From positions 1-11,237 of the forward strand of contig CAJQNH010000066.1 in assembly GCA_905479615.1 (NCBI GenBank): 11,237 nt of DNA. The letters run 5' to 3'. Below, piece by piece: positions 1 to 7,535 of this stretch. The translations under genes were made by a program, and so were the position numbers. The first letter of the stretch is position 1; the number at the start of each line of letters is the position of its first letter. This DNA is from an uncultured Eudoraea sp. Lineage in GTDB: Bacteria; Bacteroidota; Bacteroidia; Flavobacteriales; Flavobacteriaceae. A model generated the notes under the pieces. That model saw nothing but the letters and a program-made list of their open reading frames with translations, was not told the origin of the DNA and made no database searches.

Positions 1-24
1 ATAGTTTTTATTTTTGTTCATTTA

Positions 25-627
25 TTATTTATTTGTTACTACCTCAACTTCCGCATGGGGCTGAAACAGGTATATCCTTCCCGACGAGATTTCAATACAC
101 TCGTATCTTTTTACTTTTCTTTGCCCCTTCTTAAATAACTTCCCATTATATAACTTAAAAATACTACCGGAAGGTAATTCAAATACTTGAATCTTATCAG
201 TAGGAATATCATAAGCTTTCAAAGCCATAGACAAATTAGCATCCGTAGTACTACTGGCTTTCGGGTTTCTAAAATGTTTTGCCAGGATTGGTAAAAGAGA
301 GGAAGGAAATATTTCCGGTCTAATAAATGGAAGCATTAGGCACTGAAAAGTCTGCTTCCATTCCGTACCATGAGGTTTTATTCTTCTTCCAAATTTTTCA
401 AACGCTTCCAAATGTCCAATTTCATGAATAAGCGTTATTAGAAAACGATATTTATTTGGAGTGGCATTAACGGTAATTTGATGCGAACCATTAGGCATGA
501 GACGATAATCTCCATGGCGGGTCACTCTCTGATTAACTATTTTTAAGTTTACACTATTTACCTTTATGAGTTCAAGACAAGGCTTTACTGCATTCTCGGG
601 AAGGTATTTTAACAATGTTTCATTCAT
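25..627 (-). CDS. SprT-like zinc metalloprotein
   Basis: About 200 residues. The clearest motif is HEIGH at residues 68-72, a HExxH zinc-metalloprotease signature. A third possible zinc ligand follows at His86 in the sequence PHGTEWK, which is the HExxH...H(G)xxW layout of the SprT-like family. The C-terminal half (after about residue 110) is basic and has few cysteines, so I do not see the CxxC zinc ribbon found in some SprT proteins. There is no signal peptide, so a cytoplasmic protein is likely. The reading frame stays open for another 29 codons upstream (to 714), but that extension is an odd aromatic, hydrophobic stretch. I therefore chose the ATG at 625-627, beginning MNETLLKYLPE. It follows the dehydrogenase gene on the same strand after about 100 bp. 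The family includes eukaryotic proteases acting on DNA-protein crosslinks, but the bacterial role is poorly known and I assign no substrate. Confidence 0.8.
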   Translation of the reverse strand: MNETLLKYLPENAVKPCLELIKVNSVNLKIVNQRVTRHGDYRLMPNGSHQITVNATPNKYRFLITLIHEIGHLEAFEKFGRRIKPHGTEWKQTFQCLMLPFIRPEIFPSSLLPILAKHFRNPKASSTTDANLSMALKAYDIPTDKIQVFELPSGSIFKLYNGKLFKKGQRKVKRYECIEISSGRIYLFQPHAEVEVVTNK

Positions 628-727
628 TGAAATAAAAATATTTTTTACTGTTTCCAGGCTTGTAATAAAGACCTTTTTTGCTAAGAAAAAGGGGCGAAAT
701 AAATATAAAAACAAATTATTATCTAAA

Positions 728-1408
728 TCAAGGGGTAGAGCTACTTACCTGTAAAAGCTTACCATTATAATAGCGCTGACCATTTAATGCAAAATCCATA
801 ATATAATGAGCCATATCCTTTGCCGATATAGGTGCTTCATACCCGGGAAAAGCCTCTTCTAACATTTCTGTCTGGACTGCTCCAATTGCCAGCACATTAA
901 ACGAAGGACCTGTTTCCTTAAATTCTTCAGCCCATAATTCGGTCAGTGTAATAACTGCACCTTTACTTGAACTATAAGCCGAAAGCCCAGGAAACTTGAC
1001 ACTACCCTGTACACCACCCATTGAACTAATGGTAACTACATGACCTCCTAAGGTCATCCTGGGAATGAGTAGTCTTGTAAGTTCCGCAACACCAAATACA
1101 TTGACCTTATATATTTCCTCAAATTCAATCCTTGTAGTCTGGAGAAAAGGTTTGTTCAGTAATTGTCCGGCATTATTAATTAGAATATCTATAGTTTTCC
1201 AACCACCTTCTAAAAAATTTTCAAGCTTTTCAAAATCTTTATCATTGCAAATATCAAAAGGAAATGCAGTAATATTAACTTCATTCAATTCTTTAATTGG
1301 TTTATCATTTCTGGAAAGAGCCAAAACTTTATGTCCGCTTTGTGCAAAAAGACGGGCCAGTTCATATCCTATACCCCTGCTAGATCCTGTAATTATTACA
1401 TTTGCCAT
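728..1408 (-). CDS. Short-chain dehydrogenase/reductase (SDR) of unknown substrate
   Basis: A 226-residue classical SDR. The N-terminal Rossmann cofactor motif TGSSRGIG is at residues 7-14, the structural NNAG motif at 78-81, and the tetrad Asn lies in KVNVFG (Asn103). The catalytic Ser is probably Ser129 in ISSMGG, and the YxxxK pair is Tyr145/Lys149. The S-to-Y spacing is 16 residues, a little longer than the common 13, which fits an insertion in the loop between them. An Arg (Arg33) follows beta-strand 2, which hints at NADP(H) preference; this is inference. Length is normal for the family and no signal peptide is present. The start codon directly abuts the stop codon of the M28 peptidase gene, so the two are probably co-transcribed and translationally coupled. 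The substrate cannot be told from sequence. Confidence 0.9.
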   Translation of the reverse strand: MANVIITGSSRGIGYELARLFAQSGHKVLALSRNDKPIKELNEVNITAFPFDICNDKDFEKLENFLEGGWKTIDILINNAGQLLNKPFLQTTRIEFEEIYKVNVFGVAELTRLLIPRMTLGGHVVTISSMGGVQGSVKFPGLSAYSSSKGAVITLTELWAEEFKETGPSFNVLAIGAVQTEMLEEAFPGYEAPISAKDMAHYIMDFALNGQRYYNGKLLQVSSSTP

Positions 1409-2395
1409 TTAATAATACTTTATTTCTTGTTCAGGGGAATTTGAAAATCCTTCCAATACAGGAATCATATTATTTATTACCTGGGCCATATGTTCAAAAT
1501 CCATTTGGTCCAACTCATCACCTACCTTGTGGTAGAAATTAAAATTAGTGAAATCAAAAGTGCAATAGGTCTGTGAAGGAATATTAAACTCGTTGTGAAA
1601 AGGATAGTTATCAGATCTTTGAAAAAGGCCAATCTCTTGTGCCGTGGGTAAGAAGCCAACCAAATTTTTATTCGCATATTTATTAGTTTCCTCTGCCAGA
1701 TTGGATTTACCATAACCTGTGACATACATCATATAATCCTTGTCGATCATAGGTACACCCGTCATTTCGAAATTAAGCATCAGATAAAGATTAAGGTTTT
1801 GTTCCTTTAATTTTTTCGCCAGATGGTTGGATCCTAATAAACCCTTCTCTTCGGCACTGAATAGCGCAAAAATGAGACTTCTTTTATTGCCTTTAGACGC
1901 TCCAAAATACCTGGCCAATTCCAGGACCGTAGTGGTTCCCGAGGCATTATCATTTGCCCCATTGGCAATTGTATCACCATTTTCGGCTGTTAATACGCCA
2001 ATATGATCATAGTGTGCTCCAATTATGATATATTCATTTTGAAGTTTTTTATCGGTTCCTTTCAGAACGCCAACTATATTATAAGCCGGCTTTTGAAAAT
2101 TGGCTAATGTATCCTTAAAAGTTGCGAAATAGGGCTTTAATCCATTTTGAACAAAAATATCTTCTATAAACTCTGCAGCTTTTTCTATCCCCTCACTTCC
2201 AGAATCTCTTCCTTTTAAATCATCCGATGCTAAAAAGTTCATTATTTCGAGCACGCTGGTGCTATCTACTAAAGTACTTACCAAATTTCCTTTAAGCCCG
2301 TCAGGGCCGTCAGGGGGATTATTCGATTGCGTTTTTTTTAACGAACCACAGGCCGTTAAAAAAAATAATCCTAAAAATACAATTACATGCTTCAT
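1409..2395 (-). CDS. M28-family metallopeptidase, lipoprotein
   Basis: A 328-residue protein when started at the ATG at 2393-2395. That start gives a short hydrophobic signal sequence ending in lipobox LTAC, with the lipidated Cys at residue 16; the 25 extra in-frame codons upstream would bury it. The protein is therefore predicted to be membrane-anchored outside the cytoplasm. The di-zinc aminopeptidase core of family M28 is clear: His128 in GAHYDHIG, Asp149 in GANDNASG, Glu182/Glu183 in SAEEKG, and His289 in YHKVGD. Where many M28 enzymes have Asp in the N-D-M motif, this protein has Glu210 (NFEM). The common SDH motif reads SDN (RSDNYPF). A Pro/Gly-rich linker follows the lipid anchor. It sits 91 bp after pdhC, behind a terminator-like hairpin, and immediately upstream of the SDR gene. 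An aminopeptidase role is inferred from family. Confidence 0.88.
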   Translation of the reverse strand: MKHVIVFLGLFFLTACGSLKKTQSNNPPDGPDGLKGNLVSTLVDSTSVLEIMNFLASDDLKGRDSGSEGIEKAAEFIEDIFVQNGLKPYFATFKDTLANFQKPAYNIVGVLKGTDKKLQNEYIIIGAHYDHIGVLTAENGDTIANGANDNASGTTTVLELARYFGASKGNKRSLIFALFSAEEKGLLGSNHLAKKLKEQNLNLYLMLNFEMTGVPMIDKDYMMYVTGYGKSNLAEETNKYANKNLVGFLPTAQEIGLFQRSDNYPFHNEFNIPSQTYCTFDFTNFNFYHKVGDELDQMDFEHMAQVINNMIPVLEGFSNSPEQEIKYY

Positions 2396-2413
2396 TTGGA
2401 TTCTAAATAACAA

Positions 2414-2441
2414 AAGGTATCCTAAGAATTCCGGATACCTT
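2414..2441 (-). terminator. Terminator-like hairpin after pdhC
   Basis: A perfect 9-bp inverted repeat (AAGGTATCC / GGATACCTT) at 2414-2422 and 2433-2441 encloses a 10-nt loop containing GAATTC. On the minus strand the 3' arm runs into TTGTTATTT, a moderate T-rich tract. It lies between the pdhC stop and the M28 peptidase start, so it probably ends or attenuates pdhA-pdhC transcripts. The stem is only about half G+C and the T tract is interrupted, so partial read-through is possible. Confidence 0.55.
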
Positions 2442-2486
2442 ATTTTATGTGTAATCAAACTGTTTTTCAAGAAATAGTTTTATTTA

Positions 2487-4133
2487 TCATGCTAACATTG
2501 TAACCGGATTCTCCAGGTAGGCCCTTAGGGTCTGTAAAAACTGGGCTCCTGTAGCACCATCTACCGTTCTATGATCGCACGCCAGACTAATCTTCATTGT
2601 ATTTCCAACAACTATTTGTCCGTTTTTAACAACAGGCTTTTCAGCAATAGTACCCACTGAGAGAATAGCAGAATTAGGTTGATTTATAATTGATGTAAAT
2701 TCAAGAATACCAAACATACCAAGGTTAGAAACCGTAAAAGTACTGCCTTCCATTTCGGCAGGAGTTAATTTTTTAACCCTAGCTCTTCCTGCTAAATCTT
2801 TTACAGAAGTACCAATCTGCGTCAAGCTCATCTGATCAGTAAATTTTAATACGGGCACTACCAAACCGTCATCTACCGCAACAGCTACACCAACGTGAAT
2901 ATGCTGATTATATCGGGTAGTATCTCCATTCCAGGAAGTATTAACCTGGGGATGCTTTTTAAGTGCCATGGCACATGCCTTGACCACCATATCATTAAAT
3001 GAAACTTTGGTGTCTGGGAGACTATTGATCTTTACCCTTGAAGCCATGGCATTATCCATATCAACCTCAATCATCAAGTAATAATGTGGAGCCGTAAACT
3101 TGGATTCACTCAATCGTTTGGCTATTACCTTACGCATTTGAGAGTTTTTTACCTCTTCAAAATGTTCTTCCCCTATTGGAAGGATTTGCGGTGCAGTAAC
3201 CTGACTCTCTGAAGCTGTTTTGGTTTCAGCAACCGCAGCAGGAGCAATAATATCCTTTGATGGTACAAAATTTTCTACATCTCGCTTAACAATCCTGCCA
3301 TGATCTCCACTGCCCTTAACGGCCATAAGATCTATTCCTTTTTCCGCAGCAATTTTCCTGGCTAATGGAGAAACAAATACCCGCTGTCCTGAGTTTAATG
3401 ATTTTACCTCTTTATTTGTTGCTTCCTGAGGAGCTATTTTCTCTGTTTCCGCAGTCGTAGCTGTTTCGGTTGTTGAAGAAGGTTTAGACTTCAATACTGC
3501 CTCAACATTAGTCCCCTCCGGACCAATTATAGCCAATACTTCATCAACCGGTGCCGATTCACCTTCCTGAATTCCTATATAAAGAAGTTGCCCTGAATAA
3601 AAGGATTCAAATTCCATTGTTGCCTTATCAGTTTCAATCTCAGCCAGTATATCGCCCTCTTCCACTTCATCTCCTACTTTTTTTAACCAAGTAGCAACGG
3701 TACCTTCTTCCATGGTATCACTGAGGCGCGGCATTTTAATAACCTCAACGCCTTCAGGTATTTCATTTGAAATATTACTTTCTGCTTTTACAGCAGGTTC
3801 TTCTGTTTTCTCCGGCGTTATTGTGTCTTCCCCTGCTTCAACTACATTATTTGAAGTTCCCTGCTTACCGTTTAATAAGGAAGTAATATCTTCACCTTCG
3901 TCACCAATTATTGCTAATAGTGTATCAACTGGTGCCCCGTCTCCCTCAGCAATGCCAATATGCAACAAGGTGCCTTCGTGAAATGATTCAAATTCCATGG
4001 TGGCCTTATCTGTTTCTATCTCAGCCAAGATATCGCCCTCTTCAATCTTATCACCAACACTTTTTAACCATTTTGCAACGGTACCTTCTTCCATGGTATC
4101 GCTTAATCTGGGCATATTTATTACTTCTGCCAT
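2487..4133 (-). CDS. pdhC: Pyruvate dehydrogenase E2 (dihydrolipoamide acetyltransferase), two lipoyl domains
   Basis: A 548-residue E2 subunit. Domain order: lipoyl domain 1 (about residues 1-78, lipoylated Lys43 in ETDKA), an acidic/Thr-rich linker, lipoyl domain 2 (about 129-205, Lys170 in ETDKA), an Ala/Thr/Glu-rich linker, a peripheral subunit-binding domain (about 253-289, starting VSPLARKIA), a second linker, and the acyltransferase domain (about 325-548) with catalytic motif DHRTVDG (His521, Asp525). This domain carries acetyl groups from the E1 active site to CoA and forms the complex core. The two lipoyl domains are 42/47 identical over their best-conserved block. The gene starts 4 bp after the pdhA stop on the same strand, so they form an operon. 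The partner pdhA makes a pyruvate rather than 2-oxoglutarate or branched-chain complex likely, but that is inference from context. Confidence 0.96.
   Translation of the reverse strand: MAEVINMPRLSDTMEEGTVAKWLKSVGDKIEEGDILAEIETDKATMEFESFHEGTLLHIGIAEGDGAPVDTLLAIIGDEGEDITSLLNGKQGTSNNVVEAGEDTITPEKTEEPAVKAESNISNEIPEGVEVIKMPRLSDTMEEGTVATWLKKVGDEVEEGDILAEIETDKATMEFESFYSGQLLYIGIQEGESAPVDEVLAIIGPEGTNVEAVLKSKPSSTTETATTAETEKIAPQEATNKEVKSLNSGQRVFVSPLARKIAAEKGIDLMAVKGSGDHGRIVKRDVENFVPSKDIIAPAAVAETKTASESQVTAPQILPIGEEHFEEVKNSQMRKVIAKRLSESKFTAPHYYLMIEVDMDNAMASRVKINSLPDTKVSFNDMVVKACAMALKKHPQVNTSWNGDTTRYNQHIHVGVAVAVDDGLVVPVLKFTDQMSLTQIGTSVKDLAGRARVKKLTPAEMEGSTFTVSNLGMFGILEFTSIINQPNSAILSVGTIAEKPVVKNGQIVVGNTMKISLACDHRTVDGATGAQFLQTLRAYLENPVTMLA
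3600..3740 (-). repeat. Internal repeat copy: second lipoyl domain block of pdhC
   Basis: Residues 132-178 of the E2 protein repeat residues 5-51 (encoded at 3981-4121) with 42 of 47 amino acids identical. The nucleotide sequence is visibly less conserved at third positions. This is the tandem lipoyl-domain duplication usual for E2 proteins. The low amino-acid divergence shows the two copies are under similar constraint or homogenised. Confidence 0.9.
3981..4121 (-). repeat. Internal repeat copy: first lipoyl domain block of pdhC
   Basis: This encodes residues 5-51 of E2 and is the partner of the copy at 3600-3740, offset by exactly 127 residues. The lipoyl-lysine motif EIETDKATMEF is identical in both copies. 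Confidence 0.9.
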
Positions 4134-4137
4134 TTAT

Positions 4138-5136
4138 TTATAATTTGTGTTTTACAAATGGGTAGTCTTTTTGCTCATAAACCATATCATAAAGCTGTTC
4201 TACAGGAGGATATTCAGAGTCCTCAGCAAATTTTTCACATTCCTTTACAAGATTTTTCACCCTATCATTAATCGCTATAATTTCCTCTTCTGTAGCGTAC
4301 TTCTTCTCCTTTACAACATCAAGAACCTGAGTAATAGGATCTATCTTCTTATATTCTTCAACCTCATCTTTTGTCCTGTAGTGTTGAGCATCAGACATAG
4401 AATGCCCTCTGTAACGATATGTTTTCATTTCCAAGAAGGTAGGACCGCCTCCACTTCTCGCTCTTTCTATAGCCTTACTCATTTCCTCAGCCACTGTTAC
4501 TGGATCCATTCCGTCAACAGGAGCGCAAGGCATTTCATATCCCAAACCAAGTTTCCAAATATCTGTGGTATAAGCAGTTCTTGCCACAGAAGTCCCCATA
4601 GCATAACCATTATTTTCGCAAATGAATACTACCGGCAATTGCCAAAGCATAGCCAAATTAAACGTTTCGTGCAGCGAGCCTTGTCTTACTGCGCCATCGC
4701 CCATATAGCAAAGAGTTACTGAATCTCTTTTAAAAAACTTGTCGGCAAATGCCAAACCGGCACCTAAGGGTATTTGCCCTCCAACAATACCGTGACCTCC
4801 ATAAAATCTATATTCTTTTGAAAAAATATGCATGGAACCACCCATTCCTTTCGAAGTACCGGTTACTTTGCCATATAATTCCGCCATTACTTTCCTGGGG
4901 TCCACACCCATTCCTATGGGCTGAACATGGTTCCTGTAGGCCGTAATCATTCTATCTTTCGTAAGGTCCATGGCATGTAAGGCGCCGGCTAAAACAGCTT
5001 CCTGACCATTATACAGGTGCAAAAATCCGCGAACCTTTTGTTGAATATATACAGCAGCCAGTTTATCTTCAAACTTTCTCCAGAACAACATTTCCTCGTA
5101 CCATTTTAGGTATACCTCTTTGGTAACTTTTTTCAT
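4138..5136 (-). CDS. pdhA: Pyruvate dehydrogenase E1 component, alpha subunit
   Basis: A 332-residue E1-alpha. It decarboxylates pyruvate with thiamine diphosphate, together with E1-beta, and passes the acetyl group to the lipoyl arm of E2. The ThDP/Mg-binding motif is visible: GDG at residues 146-148 and NN at 175-176. The conserved loop RGHSMSD is near 243-249, at the position of the regulatory phosphorylation loop in mitochondrial homologues, but no kinase is implied here. I chose the ATG at 5134-5136 (MKKVTKEVYLKWYEEM). The 27 in-frame codons upstream would place the start inside a promoter-like -7 element and do not resemble the family. The gene is followed after 4 bp by pdhC. No E1-beta gene is adjacent, so that subunit must be encoded elsewhere. 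Confidence 0.95.
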   Translation of the reverse strand: MKKVTKEVYLKWYEEMLFWRKFEDKLAAVYIQQKVRGFLHLYNGQEAVLAGALHAMDLTKDRMITAYRNHVQPIGMGVDPRKVMAELYGKVTGTSKGMGGSMHIFSKEYRFYGGHGIVGGQIPLGAGLAFADKFFKRDSVTLCYMGDGAVRQGSLHETFNLAMLWQLPVVFICENNGYAMGTSVARTAYTTDIWKLGLGYEMPCAPVDGMDPVTVAEEMSKAIERARSGGGPTFLEMKTYRYRGHSMSDAQHYRTKDEVEEYKKIDPITQVLDVVKEKKYATEEEIIAINDRVKNLVKECEKFAEDSEYPPVEQLYDMVYEQKDYPFVKHKL

Positions 5137-5214
5137 CAAATAATTTTCTTTATTGTGTACTTGCTTTTTGCTGAAAAATTCAGATGTGAATAGTTCAGGA
5201 ATATCAAGGAAAAA

Positions 5215-5222
5215 CAAAAATA
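5215..5222 (-). promoter_or_regulatory. Candidate -7 promoter element for pdhA-pdhC
   Basis: On the minus strand this reads TATTTTTG, a perfect match to the Bacteroidota -7 consensus TAnnTTTG, about 79 nt before the pdhA start codon. The region about 19 nt further upstream is T-rich but lacks a clean TTG, so the -33 half is weak. It predicts a leader of roughly 70 nt. Confidence 0.45.
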
Positions 5223-5326
5223 CACATTAAATCAATAGTGAAAAAAAAATGATAAAAAAGGTATAAATCCAGTATAAAAAATGAATTTATGGTTACATAG
5301 AATTTCCTCAGAAGTATAAAAAAAGA

Positions 5327-5812
5327 TTATTTTAAGTAGGAACTTCCAAATGCTAAAGGAAGGATATCTTCCAGGGATTCGCATTTAAATATTTTACCAG
5401 AAACCCCCATCATTAAAATAGTTATTGGCGAATTTTGTTTTTGTTCATATTCGGCAATGGCTTGCCTGCAATTTCCACACGGCGCTGCAGGCCTGTCTAC
5501 TTTATGGGTTTTAGATGATGCACTAATGGCAATTGTTTTTATTTCAACTTTGGGATACTTTGCACCTGCCTGGAAAAGTGCTACCCGCTCTGCGCATAAA
5601 CCTGAAGGATAGGAGGCATTTTCCTGATTATTACCTATTACGATTTCATCATTAGCCAAAAGTACTGCTGCCCCAACCATGAATTGCGAATATGGAGCAT
5701 AAGCATTTTCTCTGGCTCCCACCGCAATTTGCATGAGTTCTTTTTCGCTTTCGGAAAGCTCATCCAAAGTATCAAAAATCAGTAAATCAAAAGAAATGCT
5801 TCGTTTTTCCAT
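5327..5812 (-). CDS. cdd: Cytidine deaminase
   Basis: A 161-residue homotetrameric-type cytidine deaminase, converting cytidine/deoxycytidine to uridine/deoxyuridine in pyrimidine salvage. The zinc site is intact: Cys73-Ala-Glu75 (LCAERVAL, Glu as proton shuttle) and PCGNCRQ with Cys112 and Cys115. The three-cysteine zinc set matches the small-subunit bacterial class. The substrate-binding segment NNQENASYPSG precedes CAE. It is slightly longer than the usual 130-140 residues because of an N-terminal extension of about 22 residues that includes an acidic stretch. No signal peptide, so cytoplasmic. It has its own promoter and is insulated from porV by a terminator. A 190-bp AT-rich spacer without a clear terminator separates it from pdhA, so read-through into pdhA is possible. 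Confidence 0.95.
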   Translation of the reverse strand: MEKRSISFDLLIFDTLDELSESEKELMQIAVGARENAYAPYSQFMVGAAVLLANDEIVIGNNQENASYPSGLCAERVALFQAGAKYPKVEIKTIAISASSKTHKVDRPAAPCGNCRQAIAEYEQKQNSPITILMMGVSGKIFKCESLEDILPLAFGSSYLK

Positions 5813-5850
5813 AAAATCAGATAAATGTCCAGGCTAACCTGAGTTAAAAC

Positions 5851-5883
5851 TAAATGTACTTTATTTTAGATAGTTGTGCAAAA
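5851..5883 (-). promoter_or_regulatory. Bacteroidota-type promoter of cdd
   Basis: On the minus strand: TTTTG (5883-5879), 20 nt, then TACATTTA (5858-5851), matching the TTTG...TAnnTTTG pattern at 7 of 8 positions in the -7 box. It predicts transcription starting near 5845 and a leader of about 30 nt. It lies just downstream of the porV terminator, so cdd appears to be an independent unit. Confidence 0.6.
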
Positions 5884-5897
5884 CTGCTTCTTACCCA

Positions 5898-5930
5898 ATA
5901 AAAAAACCTGTCCGGAGACAGGTTTTTTTT
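5898..5930 (-). terminator. Intrinsic terminator of porV
   Basis: A perfect 12-bp inverted repeat (5901-5912 and 5917-5928) with core AACCTGTC/GACAGGTT and a CGGA/TCCG tetraloop, flanked by an A run and a T run. On the minus strand the stem is followed by a T tract, so it ends transcripts coming from porV, whose stop is 17 nt upstream. The symmetric A/T runs mean it could also stop transcription on the other strand. Confidence 0.85.
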
Positions 5931-5946
5931 ATAGGTCTAATTTTGT

Positions 5947-7095
5947 TTAATCATTATAATATTCCGCCCCTAAATTAAAGGTAAGCGAGAATCGAAGCGT
6001 ATTTTCAAGAGGATTCTTCACTTTGGAAGTAGAGAATAGGTATGAAAGATCTATCTGGACAGATTTGAATTTAAATCCGGCTCCAAGTGTAAAGAATTGT
6101 CTTGATCCTTTAAATTCACTTTCGTGAAAATAACCTGTTCTAAACATAAAAGCATTTTGATAGGCGTATTCGGCACTTAATGCCCAGGTTACCTCCTGAA
6201 GTTCTTCTTTTACCCCACCAGGTGCATCTCCGAATGACTTAAATACCCCTTCAAGCCAGCCAATTTGCTGATATATGTCATTATCTGCAGAATCTATTAC
6301 CCCATCGTCATTAAAGTCCTGAGGAGTTGGTACTAAGAGTTTATTGAATTCCAAATTTAAGCCCAGTACATTATCCTGATCAAAAATAAAATCAAATCCT
6401 CCGCCTAAGCTCAGATTTGTAGGTAAAAAATTGGTTTGACCACCTTCATCATATTGCATTTTACCTCCGAGGTTTGAGATATTGAAACCACCTTTCCATC
6501 TGCCATCAAAACTACTATAGGCTATTTCCCTGGAGCGAAAGTAACCGGCTATATCCACTGCGAATGAACTTGCCGCCTGCGAATCCACATCCCCATTTTC
6601 AGGTAATCTAAGATTTGAATTAATATATCTACCGGCAATAGCCATAGAGAATTTATCGCTAAGCTTTAATGCATATGAGCCATCTATAGCCAATTCATTG
6701 GGTTTGGCTATTGTGCCAGGGTCTCCTGCAAATTGTCTTAATTCAATTTCACCTAAAGTAAAGTAACGCAAACTAAAGGCAAATGCGCTTCTATCATTAA
6801 TTTTATTATAAAAGCTCCCGCTTAATAAGGAGACATCCGTAATAATGCTTTCCAGATAAGGAGTGTAACCCAAACCTATACCCGTTTTTCTTTCCGCAAA
6901 TGCAAACTTAGCAGGGTTCCACTGCTGTGAAAATGCATCAACGGAAGTGGAAACACCCATATCGCCCAAGCCACCAGACCTTGCGTCCGCTGCTATGGTT
7001 AAAAAGGGTACCGCTGTGGTTATTACCCTATTCTGCTCCTGCGCAGATACCTTAAACACCAGGGCAAATAAGACCAGGATAACTAATTTTCTCAT
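5947..7095 (-). CDS. porV: Type IX secretion system outer membrane protein PorV (LptO)
   Basis: A 382-residue outer-membrane beta-barrel when started at the ATG at 7093-7095 (MRKLVILVLFALVFKVSAQ). This gives a clean Sec signal peptide cleaved after about residue 18. An in-frame ATG three codons upstream is an alternative. The mature N-terminus (TTAVPFLTIAADARSGGLGD) and the following WNPAKFAF segment are typical of the PorV/OmpP1-FadL-like family. PorV acts with PorU at the cell surface to receive type IX cargo and release its C-terminal sorting domain. A calcium-binding-like loop, DFNDDGVIDSAD, is at residues 260-271. The C-terminus is rich in alternating barrel strands (ENTLRFSLTFNLG). The gene is divergent from gldJ. 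In F. johnsoniae porU lies in this interval; here it does not. Confidence 0.93.
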   Translation of the reverse strand: MRKLVILVLFALVFKVSAQEQNRVITTAVPFLTIAADARSGGLGDMGVSTSVDAFSQQWNPAKFAFAERKTGIGLGYTPYLESIITDVSLLSGSFYNKINDRSAFAFSLRYFTLGEIELRQFAGDPGTIAKPNELAIDGSYALKLSDKFSMAIAGRYINSNLRLPENGDVDSQAASSFAVDIAGYFRSREIAYSSFDGRWKGGFNISNLGGKMQYDEGGQTNFLPTNLSLGGGFDFIFDQDNVLGLNLEFNKLLVPTPQDFNDDGVIDSADNDIYQQIGWLEGVFKSFGDAPGGVKEELQEVTWALSAEYAYQNAFMFRTGYFHESEFKGSRQFFTLGAGFKFKSVQIDLSYLFSTSKVKNPLENTLRFSLTFNLGAEYYND

Positions 7096-7256
7096 TTTTG
7101 TCATGTAATGTAGAATTAGCACAAAATTGCAAATAACAACTAATTAATTATCTACTTTATTTTGTCTTATTACTTGTTAAGTAACGAGCATTTCAAAAAT
7201 ATCTTGTATTTGTGGGTATATTATTTTGGAATTTAGTACAATATGACTGAAAATGA

Positions 7257-7301
7257 GCACTTTATTTAGATTACCTTTTAATTTAAAGTTAAGTAAAGTG
7301 C
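7257..7301. repeat. Inverted repeat in the porV-gldJ spacer
   Basis: The arms GCACTTTATTTA (7257-7268) and TAAGTAAAGTGC (7290-7301) pair over 12 positions with one T/G pair, enclosing a 21-nt AT-rich loop. The spacer from 7096 to 7558 otherwise has no credible coding frame on either strand. The arms could be a protein-binding site or an RNA hairpin. No T tract follows directly on either side, so a classical terminator is unlikely. Confidence 0.5.
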
Positions 7302-7405
7302 AGATGCAGGATAGGGATAGTCATTAATAATTTAAAAGAAATGTTTCTATCCATACTATATTATGTTTTGTGCCGTTATCAAAATGGACAATGTCCCAAT
7401 AAATC

Positions 7406-7436
7406 TTGCCTGTACAAATGGGCAAAAATATTTTCG
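7406..7436 (+). promoter_or_regulatory. Candidate gldJ promoter
   Basis: TTG at 7406-7408, a 20-nt spacer, then TATTTTCG at 7429-7436 (7 of 8 matches to TAnnTTTG). It would give a leader of about 115 nt. The minus strand of the same place reads TATTTTTG (7430-7423), a perfect -7 box facing porV, so this AT palindrome could serve either direction. Another perfect minus-strand -7 box lies closer to porV at 7194-7201, but without a TTG at the right distance. Confidence 0.35.
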
Positions 7437-7506
7437 GAACTATAAAATATTATGCAATAATCATCGTTTTATAAGCCGAAAGCGACACAATTTTATTTAA
7501 ATATTC

Positions 7507-7535
7507 TATCAAATTGCGATAAATGTGGTTTGATA
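7507..7535 (+). repeat. Hairpin-forming repeat in the gldJ leader
   Basis: TATCAAA (7507-7513) and TTTGATA (7529-7535) form a perfect 7-bp inverted repeat with a 15-nt loop, ending 23 nt before the gldJ start codon. It is low in G+C and could be chance in AT-rich sequence, or a repressor/translation control site. Confidence 0.3.

Noticed and set aside
672..692. Hairpin CCTTTTT/AAAAAGG between the SDR and SprT-like genes as a terminator
   Set aside because: Only two G-C pairs in the stem and no proper T tract after it; probably chance in AT-rich sequence.
628..714. N-terminal extension of the SprT-like protein, reading as a membrane segment
   Set aside because: Aromatic-rich translation of AT-rich spacer; the domain aligns best from the ATG at 625-627.
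4147..4722. Long plus-strand open frame opposite pdhA
   Set aside because: Antisense shadow of a certain gene; its translation is Cys/His/Ser-rich with no recognisable domain.
5137..5217. N-terminal extension of pdhA by 27 codons
   Set aside because: The extension overlaps the -7-like element and does not look like E1-alpha; the ATG at 5136 fits the family.
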